Positions 45,485 through 55,923 of a DNA stretch of 64,000 nt are shown here, one piece after another. Positions within the stretch are counted from its first letter, which is position 1. Each line of letters starts with the position of its first letter. Under the pieces are notes generated by a model that saw only the letters and a list, made by a program, of their open reading frames with translations, made no database searches and was not told the origin of the DNA. This DNA comes from Isoetes taiwanensis (Eukaryota; Streptophyta; Lycopodiopsida; Isoetales; Isoetaceae), in NCBI GenBank assembly GCA_021234155.1, contig JAJEKV010000082.1:1917377-1981376 (forward strand), read 5' to 3'. Position numbers and translations under genes: made by a program.

Positions 45485-45927
45485 TAGCACAAAACGGTTG
45501 AGAAAATCTTAAATAGGGCTTCTAAAGGCAGGCTCCTGAGACTGGCAAAAAAGAGTCTCCAAAACAAGAGATCTTTTGACAACAAGCTCTTGGGAGCTTC
45601 CAACCCAGATTCGTCCAATCCAGATTCATTTGTGGATTCGGAGATCTTTGATTTCCGACACCCATCAGCCCCAATCTCTCATCCCACCAAGAACAATCAA
45701 TCCTTTGCCTTCGGCTGCCAGGCCCTGCAAATAATACTAAAGAAAGAATCAAACAACTAAAAACCCGAAAAGACATGTTTGGATGCTTGGATGTCTTTTT
45801 GGGTTGCCCGTGGAGGGTGGAGTGACGTTTTGAAGGCCTCGATTTGTTTTCAGTATAATATGCCATAGAATATCCTGTATAAGCGGTTACGTTTGGTTGG
45901 GATTATTTAGGGTTTTTGTGACGCCCA
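45485..45927. other. No gene recognised
   Basis: No supported coding or repeat feature. Open frames on the minus strand are not recognisable. Confidence 0.35.
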
Positions 45928-47043
45928 GTGACACTTAGACAGCAACGATTTGTTTGGAATGTGTCTGATGGTATAGATTGTTTGGGCATAACGGATCACA
46001 AGATATGCATTCGAATGCCGCTTCAACAGTCACAGAATGATGCAGTTTACACTTGTCTCATAGATTTGCTCGGTGGCATACATTCTGATGTGCATGTTGC
46101 AAGAATACCCATAAAAAATAGATTGGTTGAGCAAGCTGCCAAAGCTTACCTCGCGCCTTTGCCTGCTAAGAAGGAAAATCGGAAGTTTTGCAGGCAGTTT
46201 TTACTCGATTCGGTTTGAAGGCCTGATCTTTGGACTACAGGATGTGAAAAATGGCCCGACACAGACCCTGTGTGCTTCAATTCCTGAGAGAAATAGGAGA
46301 AGAAAACATTAAATTCTCTTTGATAAGATCCAAGGTATGGAAGATACAGATATTGATTAATAGATAGCCAGTTTCTGTAAAGATAACAGAGCTATGGCTC
46401 ACTTCCTAGAAGATTTCATGTTATCCTCTTCAATGTCTTGCTCCCAAATATGATCAAACTTCTAAGATCTACATAAATTTTTATTGTGGAGTCATCTCAA
46501 TTATCATGAACATAGCATAAAATTTAATGTTACAATCAGGCAGTATATTAGGATATAATTAAGTTGAAATTCTAAAACAAATGCATCATGCTCGGATTTA
46601 ATCAGAAACGTATGATTAACTTCATCACGTTCTGGCCGCCGTGTTTTAGATATATTAGAGATGACGGCACAAAAGGCATATGTTTATCTTATAAATACCA
46701 TAAGGAGCTGCCAATAGCTTAGAAGCCCAGTTTTTGTGAGCAGAGCACAACTCCAACCACTTAGTAACAAACATATATTGATTTGCTAGATAGCATTATT
46801 TTTTTTTACATCAGAGTATCCATGAAGGACAGATTTGTTGAGCAAGCTGCCAAGGATTACCTCAGGCCTCTGTCTAATAAGCAACAGACTGATCTACATG
46901 CAAAGGTTTGGAATTCTAAGGCTTGGCTTTTACAAGCAGCCATATGTTGTTATGCAGGAGTAATTAGTTGTTTTCAGTTTGCCAAGTGCGTAATTGCGCA
47001 TGCATCAATGGCTCCTCTAAAGGGCAACCCATTGATGCATTAG
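45928..47043 (+). other. Two related short coding-like segments (VEQAAKxYL motif)
   Basis: At about 46100-46180 the frame reads ARIPIKNRLVEQAAKAYLAP; at about 46810-46880 it reads IRVSMKDRFVEQAAKDYLRP. The two are 700 bp apart in the same direction and each is preceded by a pyrimidine-rich stretch, which suggests duplicated exons. The family is not recognised. The remaining sequence of each frame is unrelated, so both may be relics. Confidence 0.3.
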
Positions 47044-47200
47044 CATCTTGTTTATTTTCCTTTACATTCTTAATTAGATTCATATTGTACAAAAACCCCT
47101 TCTATAAATCCATTTTTGATTAAATCTTTTTTGCTTCCACCAAAATTTTATAAAAAACATTTCCTCATTTTGACTTCGGCTGTGAGTAGAACATACGACA

Positions 47201-47284
47201 ATTTATATTGGCAACATCCATGAGTGGATATCATGTGAATGCAATTTATATTGGCAACATCCATGAGTGGATATCATGTGAGTG
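47201..47284 (+). repeat. 42-bp tandem duplication
   Basis: ATTTATATTGGCAACATCCA followed by TGAGTGGATATCATGTGA occurs at 47201 and 47243, with a partial third unit (GTGGATATCAT) to about 47291. Confidence 0.9.
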
Positions 47285-47291
47285 GATATCA

Positions 47292-48434
47292 TCGACAAAG
47301 ACTAACACGTCAATTTTATATTGGAAACTATTAAGCTGGCATTATAGTGATGGTCAAGCTCCATAGTGATATCTCCTCCTCCTTTCTATTTCCTTTTGTA
47401 TTCATCTAGCATATTCTTGAACTAGCCTATTGGTAGCCATCAAAACTCTCAATCAATAACCATTGAGGAGAAAATATTAGAGCAAAGGCGCCAGTTTCTA
47501 TCATTATCAACAAGACAAAAGATTTTGCCTTTCCTTTCAGGAAGAGCGGAATGGATGTAGGATATTAGGGACATGCGCATACTTATGTTGTTCTTGCTGA
47601 GCATCATGCCAAATCTCATTGATTGGCCTTGAATGCATTTTTTTGCTATTTCCAAAAGAAAAAAATAAATAAATAAATAATAATGATGATGAGGAATTTG
47701 CAATATTCTACATGCTGTATGATCTGTGTATTTGTTTTGGCTTATGATGCTGTTTTCGATCAAAAAATTCCACCCATGCTTCCAAACAATCTCCCGAAAG
47801 AATGTCTTCCAACAGATAATAGAGAAAGACTCTGCATTATCAGGTCGTGTTTTCCCAAATCCAATAATTACACAAAGATTCATACTATGTATACACCAAA
47901 AAGATTACATACTATGTAAATTCTGCACTGTTACACAAAAAATATTAATCTCTTTTCTGCTTGAAAGGCAACATCAAAATAAAAAAAGAGGAACCTTACA
48001 CTAGTAAGACAGCGGTGAGCATATGAACAAAGATCGGCTACAAATGCTAAAATGAATACAAAAACCTTAAACAGGTGATTCGCTCTATCATCCTATATTA
48101 TCCTCAAAATTAAAGCAGATAGCCTAGACCAATATGGAATAACAAGAAGAATAGGATACATGTAAGGATACATATGATCTCCTAAACCGAAGCAACTTCA
48201 AAAGCCTGTGGCAGAGAAGACACCCCATGGAATCAGAGTTGATCCTGGACGAAAACATTTCGACAGCAAAATGTTTGGATACAAAAGTATTAAGCCACTG
48301 AACCGTTATCTTACCATTTCCTCATTCATGGAGAGAAACTGCTTACCATCGTACTTCCCATCCTCAATTTTAACACCTGATCTAAAGAAATACGCATGTG
48401 TTTTCCCTGTTCCCCTGCCCTCTCATAATGCTTT
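47292..48434. other. No gene recognised; 3' flank of the U11-48K gene
   Basis: Short frames on both strands are not recognisable. The part near 48430 would hold the 3' untranslated region of the U11-48K gene, which reads leftwards. Confidence 0.4.
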
Positions 48435-51127
48435 CTATCTACTATGATCATAATCTTCGTACTTCCTATGCTTACCATCTTCAGTTTTAACACCTGATCT
48501 ATCAGAAAAATCTCTATTAGCGTGTGCTTTTCTCTGCTCCCTTGTCTTCCCAGAATGCTTGTTTCTATGTTCATAATCATGCAAGGCTTGTTTATCATGG
48601 CCACTAGATTTGTAATGCATGTCATATCCTGTATTATACGCACCATCCTTGTCATCATACCAGTGCCCATATTTATCCTCCCTAGATGCCTTCCTGTCTT
48701 CCCTGTCTCCATGCCTTTTAGCCTCTCTAAAGGCTTTCCTATCTTCCTTATCTTCATATCTTGTGTTCCTTTCTCCGGCAATGGGTCTGGATTTCTCCCC
48801 CCCAGACACTTTTGAGTAACGGTCATGTTGTCTTTGAGGACTCCTAGTGACACTTTCACAATGGGACTTACCAGGTACATCCTCACTTGCAATAGACACT
48901 TCAGCCACACTCTCAATAGAGTTCTTTTGGTATCCAAAGCAGCCTATCCCACCGGCCGCAACAATCTTTCCCATATGACTATCAATAATATCATGAAGCA
49001 CCTATAAGACAGCATCCAAACTATTAGCTATCATTAGTGTAGTTGCTGAGCATAAACAAGGTAAAGTTAAATCTAGCATGCTAACTACACACTACAACTA
49101 ATGTTCCTGTACCTGAGTGGGTGTACGACGAATCTTTTTTCCTCGATATGACATGCGACGCCGCTTATAATCTCTCTCTTCTGCCAACAATTCTTCTTTT
49201 GTTTTATGTTTTTTAGAACCCTGGATAAATAGCAAGTGCATGCAATTAGAGACCATTAGGGATTCCTTAAACATGACTGCATCATTACTTTATTTAGAGC
49301 CGTTTACAAATAATACATCCCCTCAAGAACACCATTTCAAAACAATGCCACTTAAAACAAATTCGATAAGACTGATCATCGTTTTATTTAATGAAGATAG
49401 TCCATGAAGATACTAAACAAAAGATAACTGAAGCAAACCTCAGCTTTGTGCCCTAAGCTATAACATCTGACACTATTTCATTTTTAGCAACGATTCATCG
49501 AGCAACTATGGCTCACAAAGACATCTTTCAAACGAATAAAGACATTCCAAACCTCTTGTTGCTGTGAGTGCCAGATTAGACTATCATGCTCTAGAACGGC
49601 TCTATAGTTAGGCTGCAGATTACGCTGTATGGATGCTCTTTGAAGAAAGGCCTCATACTCAGATATCCTGCAATAATGTATAAGATGTATAAGCATATAT
49701 GGATGACGAGTTATTACAAGGAATATACAAAATAGATGCACTTACAGATTGGCTTTGGACATCCTATTCGTGTGTATGCACCCATTTACATAATCTTCTA
49801 GATATGCTCTTTCAAGCAAAGCAGCAATTGCTGCATCTACCTGACAAGATTTCAAGCGTTTTGTTCCCATAAATTCTATCTTACTTTCTGCACAAATGAT
49901 GTCATTGGTACGCTTCTCCAAATTTAAATCTTCTTGGTTGCTCCTGTGTATTTTGCCAGAAGTATAACAAAGGGCTTGCGCTGATAAAATAACACAAAAT
50001 TTTACTAACTCAAGCACCAGAGCTCTCGCTTGAGGAGGATGGTACAATATGCATAATATACACAGCAGCCAGCTTAAACATTCATGAAAGAAGATGTGGA
50101 TGCTTTCAGACTTTCTGGTAAGGTGGGCAGGAGACGTGCATTCCGTCACATGTTTTTGTAAATCAGACTTAATCGAATTCAGAGCTTCTTTACGGGCAAC
50201 ATGAAAAAGAAGCCTGAGAAGCACAAATACCTGTTGTGCTAAAGTCGAATCCAAAACTATTCCATAAGAAGGAGAGTTTATAAGAAGCCAATCCGTGACC
50301 TTATTTTTATCTATATTCTTCAAATTTAACACCGCTTTAACTAACGGGAATGATGAAGAAACCGTTGATAGATCTTTCCAAGCCAAAACTTCTTTCTCTA
50401 GCATCCACAATTCCGATGGAAGAAGACTTTTTTCTAACCACTCTGCCCTCCCGTTTACAGGATCTGGTTGGCCGTATCTTACCTCATCAAGAGCATGTTC
50501 AACACTTCCTGTATCACTTATCTCATCACTTATACACTTCGGCATCCTAAATGAATTGCATGGAGGCCTAATATTGTAAGAAGCTTCCTGGACAACCGCT
50601 GGGGCATCTTCATAAAAGAACCAACTGCCCAGATTGATCTGGTTAGGGTTATGAATTGGACCTGCAGTTTTAACTTCGTCCCCTCGATCTGGATAACCTG
50701 TTGCTGGATTATGAGTTTCTTGATCTGTTGAAGAATTCCCGTTGGAACATTTATCTTCTGCGCAGCTGTCTATAGTTTGAGAATAACGCAATGATTTAAT
50801 CAACACATCGGCTTCTGCGTCCAGCCTTGCGGGTGCCTGTGGGCACCTAAGCCAATGCCTAAACAAGGCGTTTCCTGGCATGACATGGTTTGAATCAAAA
50901 GGACACTTGGCCAAACAATGAACACCACTTGCAGTAAATTTTTTTCTGTCTAGATTAAACTTCTTCAAAGCTTTTCCGACAATCTTTTCGCTCTCTTCCG
51001 CAAATTCTGATAGCTTCAAAATTAGATCCTTCAACTCTACACTTGCCTCAACATTGCCTACCGATTCCGAAGAAAGATCTGACAATACGGAATGGCCAGC
51101 CGCCAGCTGAGGAGAAGCCCCTTGCAT
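48435..51127 (-). CDS. SNRNP48: U11-48K protein (U11/U12 snRNP 48 kDa), four exons, complete
   Basis: Minus strand exons: 51127-49746, 49667-49553, 49220-49113 and 49001-48435, together 723 residues. All three introns are GT-AG and all phases agree. Residues 71-97 form the CHHC zinc finger, CPFDSNHVMPGNALFRHWL then RCP, with C75, H81, H91 and C95 at the spacing C-x5-H-x9-H-x3-C. In U11-48K this finger contacts the 5' splice site of U12-type introns. The third exon encodes ERDYKRRRMSYRGKK, a signature of the plant protein, and the fourth begins VLHDIIDSHMGKIVAAGGIG, then becomes a long charged tail rich in Arg, Asp, Ser and His (RKASREDKYG..). The protein works in the nucleus in the U11/U12 di-snRNP of the minor spliceosome. 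Length is close to that of the plant orthologue as I recall it. No lesion is visible. Confidence 0.93.
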
Positions 51128-51845
51128 TTCATAAGGACCATTGGCGCTTGCGAACCCTAAAAAGCATATAATAGTTTTCTGTTTCCTGATTTTTCTAAAT
51201 ACTAGTTATGTATGGTGCCCCGCGTCGTGGTCTTTTTTGGCTCCCGAAATCGGGGTCTTGGTACCGAAAATCGCTTTTAACGCTTTGAAAAGGCCCCCGA
51301 AACCACAAGTCATATTTATGCTTGACAATGAATTATACGGTTATTCAGCATCAATTTAGGATCAAAGAGATAATCTGAAGGATAAAAAGCTTGGATTCAA
51401 AGTAGAAATGGGCGAAAACGGCTTTGGAAGGGTCGATTTTGAGGCGAAGTGCGGATTAAGAATGATTGATTGTTCCGTAGTGTGTCTTGGATTCTCTCGA
51501 AAAATGCAAAAACATGGGAAAACAGGGATGATGTGAGCAAAACTGGGACTCGGTATGCAAAGAAAGAGCCGATTTGTATTGCTAAAGGGCCGATTAAGGA
51601 CTGAGGAGGATCGATTTGCCTAGGAATCATAGAATTAGAGACTTTTACACCGATTTTGGAGCTATCAGACTGGGCTCGGATTCAAAGGAAAACAGGCCGA
51701 AATTGCTTAAGAAGAGCCGAAATTGGATTGGGCATGGTCGATTTGGCTTGGAAACGCTCCAATTTGGAAAATCGATGCTAGAAACATGCTGTGCCGTTGC
51801 TTTTCTAGAGCCACCCTTTCTGTGTCGTAGCCACTGGACAATAAA
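51128..51845. other. Upstream region of the U11-48K gene with a recurrent GCCGATTT-like word
   Basis: This is the probable promoter side of the U11-48K gene. From 51430 to 51760 a word of the form (G/A)(G/C)(C/T)CGAttT recurs about eight times at irregular 30-60 bp spacing: GGTCGATTTTGAG, GCCGATTTGTA, GCCGATTAAGG, GATCGATTTGCC, ACCGATTTTGG, GCCGAAATTG twice, and GGTCGATTTGGC. No frame is recognised. Confidence 0.45.
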
Positions 51846-52295
51846 TTGAAACAATGGGCAGAAACAGGGAACCTGAGGGCACAGGGGCAGGCAGGCTTCA
51901 GGCTAGAACACTCAACCACGGACAACCTAGTAACCCTTCGGATATTAATAGAGCAGAATAGAATTCAGGGGAAGAAAGTAATATGTTGCTTTGTGGACTT
52001 TACAAAGGCTTTTGACACAGTCCCGAGGGAGAAGCTCATACAGAAACTCATAGATATGCATGCACCAAGAGATATGGTGGGAGCAATTGCAAGATTGTAT
52101 CACAATGTATATGAAAAAATGGAAGAGGAGGGAAAGGCAATAAATTGCGATACGGGAGTAAAGCAGGAATGCCTGTTATCCCCAACCTTGTTCGGAATAT
52201 ATGTAGATGCATTACAGGACTTCATAGTAGAACAACAAGGGGACATGGACGCTCCTACACTAGGGGAAATCAAGGTACCCAAATGGCAGCTATGA
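51846..52295 (+). pseudogene. LINE-type reverse transcriptase fragment
   Basis: The plus frame reads QAGFRLEHSTTDNLVTLRIL (the QaGFR...T.D.i..L block), then KKVICCFVDFTKAFDTVPRE with the catalytic Asp in FVDF, then GVKQECLLSPTLFGIYVDAL (the vkQG..LSP.LF..y.d block with G changed to E). It is truncated before the FADD block and at its N-terminus. It ends where the copia relic begins, so one element may have inserted into or beside the other. Confidence 0.8.
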
Positions 52296-52304
52296 GAGAG
52301 GAAA

Positions 52305-53836
52305 TGTCAGCATCTGAAAGAACACAAACTTATGATATTGTCAAGAAGCCCAAAGGCAAGAATGCTTGGAAGCAAATGGATATATAAAAAAAAATAGAGA
52401 TAAATGGAGAACAAAAATTCAACGCGAGATTAGTGGCTCAAGGGTTCACACAAAAGAGAGATATGGACGATGAGGAAACCTTCTCTCCAATAGTGAAACT
52501 AATACAAGCATCAGGATTTTGCTTGCATTTGCAAATGCACATAATCTGGAAATACACCACATGGATGTGAGTACAACATTCTTAAATGCAAAATTAAATG
52601 AGGATGGTTATATGAGGCAGGCACCAGCATTTGAAGTCAAAGGGGAAGGTTTGATCTGGAAGCTCAAGCGTACAGTATATAGTATATGGGCTCAAACAAT
52701 CTCCTAAGGCGTGGTACAATTGCATTGATGAATATCTGCAAAAAAAGGTTCACAAAGTTCCTAAATGATGGAAATATGTATATCCTTAAAAAGGGAATCA
52801 ATTTTGCATTCTTGCTTTATATGTTGATGATAACATCTTGGTGCCAAGTAATTCAAAAATTCTGAAATATTGTAAGAACATCCTAAAAAGCAAGTAAGAT
52901 GAATGACTTAGGAGAGCTCAAGAAGTTTCTAGGAATGGAGGTCAGCAGAGATAGGTCCAAAAATGTGTTACGGATTACTTAAGCAAATAACATTGAAGGT
53001 GTGTTGAAAAGATTTTATATGCAAAACACATGCAGGACGGTAATATATCCAGAAGCCCTAAAGTGCAAGGACTGAAATTATCAAGTGATATGAGTGCTAA
53101 AAACAAAACAAAAATGATGAGAATGACTGATGTCCCTTATAGGGAATTAATAGGATGCTTGTTGTTTGTATCAAACTATTCTAGGCCAGACATTGCATTC
53201 ACTGTCAGCCTGCTAAGTAGATTCTGTAACAATCCTGGATACCGACATTGGATCATAGCAAAAAGGGTGTTGAGATACTTGAAGTCTACAAAAGGGCATG
53301 GTCTTACTTTTATTAGTAAAGTTTAACACTGACTGGATATACTGATGCAGACTGGGGAGATGATGTGGACACAAGGAAATCCACCTCTGGATTTTGCTTA
53401 ATAATAGGAGGGGCTGCAATTGCATGGCAAAAGCAAGAAGCAATCGAGTGTGGCCATGTGTACTGCTGAGGCCGAGTACAACTCAACAATACTTGCAGCA
53501 CAAGAAATTGTCTGTGTAAGACGTTTGCTTGATGAGCTTAAAATTTTTCAAACTTCTCCTACTGTGTTGTTCTCCGACATCTTAAGTTGCATAGCCATTA
53601 GAAGGAACCTTGTGCTACATCAGAGGACTAAGCATATAGAATTGCATATACACTTCATAAGAGAAATGGTAACCAAAGGTGTTGTAACAGTGGAATACAT
53701 TCCCACACGTGATCAGGTTGCAAATGTGTTGACTAAAGGTCTACCTGAATGTAAGTTTCAGAAATTCAAACATATGTTGGGAATATCAGAAGCTGAGTGC
53801 ACAACAGAAATTAACACGAATTCATGCACTAAGTAA
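52305..53836 (+). pseudogene. Ty1/copia retrotransposon polyprotein relic (RT and RNase H)
   Basis: Blocks in order over several frames: NLEIHHMDVSTTFLNAKLNE (RT block with the first catalytic Asp), MRQAPAFEVKGEGLIWKLKR, LALYVDDNILVPSNS (the YVDD active site, about 52815), YRELIGCLLFVSNYSRPDIA then FTVSLLSRFCNNPGYRHW and RVLRYLKSTKGHGLTF, and finally RNase H: CTAEAEYNSTILAAQEIVCV then RRLLDEL, ending YIPTRDQVANVLTKGLPE. Many stops and shifts break it. I did not identify LTRs, and the gag, protease and integrase parts are absent, so it is a fragment. Confidence 0.85.
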
Positions 53837-55105
53837 GCAGGTTAAGTTTGCAAAAGAGCAAACAGTTAAAATGATGAAACAATTATATACACTTTCAGAT
53901 GAAAATGTGGCATTTACATAAAAGGGGAAGGAAGGAATTCGTCATAGTCATGAAAATCCACATTATGTTGACAGATCAGAGTTTAATGGTTCAAAAGATG
54001 TTAACATGAAAGGGGAATGATGAAAATAATGTTAAATCTTCTGAGGCATTCATTTGCAACTGATATATTAAGATTCTTAAGGAATATGTCATGGTGCAAA
54101 TTATCATGGAGGTATATTAAGTATATGCCATGGTGAAAATTATCATGGATGTTCATGGTTGCACAATGGTTCAGATTGTGCAAAGGTAAAAGTTTATTTA
54201 TAGGATATTATGCTCGGTCGAATGTTTTTCGAGCCAACTACATTTGAATATTTGAGGCAAGTCTATGGAACAGTGTAGGTCTGATTCTCGCGATCTAAAG
54301 CGGTCGGATCCAAGCCTAAGCGGCCGTATCTGACCCTATAAGAATAACAAGTAGATAGGGTGATTCAAGGAAGCTGTGATTCAATTGCAGGCTCGAGCTC
54401 TCGAGGTTTTATTATGAAAGTAAAGGTGTATGAGTCAGTATCAATGAACAATGCTTTGTTCTAATGGTTTAAATGTATTTTCTTAAGTGTTCTCTAAATA
54501 CATTTCCGTAGATTTGATTAAACATATTGATAATCTAGAACTTAGATTATCTTATTGTTGTCTAGTTGAATAAAACATCTTTCAATTGCTTGCATGTAGA
54601 GTAGCAACAGACGAAGAGCAAAATCCGAAAAGGAGGATGCCCTACCGAATGGAAAACTGGTCAAGCAACTTCATATTCTGCCATGCAAGAACGACATTTA
54701 ATCATATTTTTGGAATTGAACATCAAGTGACTAATAGATAGATAGAGAGATAGTTGATTTAACATCAAGCCACTAGGCAGCATCCAACTGGACATGTGAT
54801 CACACACCACACTACATTGCTCGGTTGGGCCTTGCCCCTAACCACTTTACATTACATCTGTGCAACAGTTCAAAGTGCGATTCTGGACGGTCTCGAACTT
54901 AATAAACAGAAAAAGGAATAATGCCAAGAATTATATGCTTTTACCCATTGAAAACCAGATATTACGTTAAGCTTGAGTGTATACTTTCAGTCTCATCCAC
55001 TTGTTGGTAGATAACTTTTGGCACGTCATTGTCGTGATCATCGCTATCGTTGTCCTCTTCCACTAGGGGTTGTTCAAGCTCATATTCAACATCTATATCC
55101 CTTGA
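53837..55105. other. No gene recognised
   Basis: Follows the copia relic and might contain its 3' LTR or untranslated part, but I could not show a repeated partner upstream. The words CATGGTGCAAATTATCATGGA and CATGGTGAAAATTATCATGGA (54091, 54129; written in part) form a short duplication. Confidence 0.4.
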
Positions 55106-55923
55106 CTAAAGAAGCAAGTTATGTAGCAAGAAACATGTAAATATAAGCTTTGGTATAAACTCAATATCCATTGCCAAGGTAGAATGCAAGCACTTGAAGA
55201 CTCTCTTCAAGATGCCAAAAGCTTGCTCGATGAACAATCTTGTTTGTATGTGCTTTAAAATTATAGAAATTTTTAAGTGCACCAAGTTGAGACTCATCTC
55301 CTTGGTATGGTGTTATGAGCCATGAAATAAGACTGACCCTTTGTCACCAACAACGTATGGATGTAAACTATAGTTCCCATTGATCATTAAACATGGCTCG
55401 TACAAAATTTATTGGCATTATGCTTTGTGTGTAAACTCTAAATTTCTGAAAACACGGGCATCATGTACTGGTCCTGAGTAACCAATGCACACATCAAGAA
55501 ACTTCCTATTAGTACCACATACCGCTTGCAGAATAATTGAATGTCGTTTTCTGTCATAGTAATCTACACCTCCTATATCTGGCCGGTTAATTTCTATATA
55601 TGTATGCAATCAATTGCATCATTAGATTTTCGAAATGAATTCTCAATACTTTGGAGCTCGTCGCCAACAGGCCACTTGATCTTATGTCTAAAGCAACGAT
55701 TAAATGCACAACAAACTTCCTTCAAAACCATACATGATGTGCTTACTCCAATTCTAAACTTCTGAGATGTCTTATGGTGGTCAAGACCTTTGAAAATCTT
55801 GTACAATGCAGAACCAACACGAAATGCTACAGGAACTGCAAGTCTGTAATAAGTATCCAGCTTTTGAATGAAAGGAGCAAGTACTTTGCATATCCCAACA
55901 AATGACTTGCTAGTCATTCTCAT
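55106..55923 (-). pseudogene. PIF/Harbinger-type transposase relic
   Basis: Minus strand: MRMTSKSFVGICKVLAPFIQ, then VAFRVGSALYKIFKG and IGVSTSCMVLKEVCCAF (the N-terminal helix-turn-helix side), then after a shift IDCIH..INRPDIGG, VDYYDRKRHSIILQAVCGTN, LDVCIGYSGPVHDARVFRNL and IEQAFGILKRVFKCL. These are the three catalytic acidic blocks of the DDE_4 domain (D in VDYYDRK, D in VHDARVF, E in IEQAFG). Stops after THKA and frame changes near 55600 and 55300 inactivate it. No SANT/Myb partner is recognised nearby. Confidence 0.85.

Noticed and set aside
48435-51127. U12-type introns in the U11-48K gene
   Set aside because: All three donors (GTAAGT, GTTTGG, GTACAG) differ from the U12 consensus, and branch-site-like TCCTTAAC words were not found near the acceptors.
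52305-55105. Complete copia element with LTRs
   Set aside because: I found no direct repeat of LTR length flanking the RT/RNase H blocks; integrase and gag are missing.
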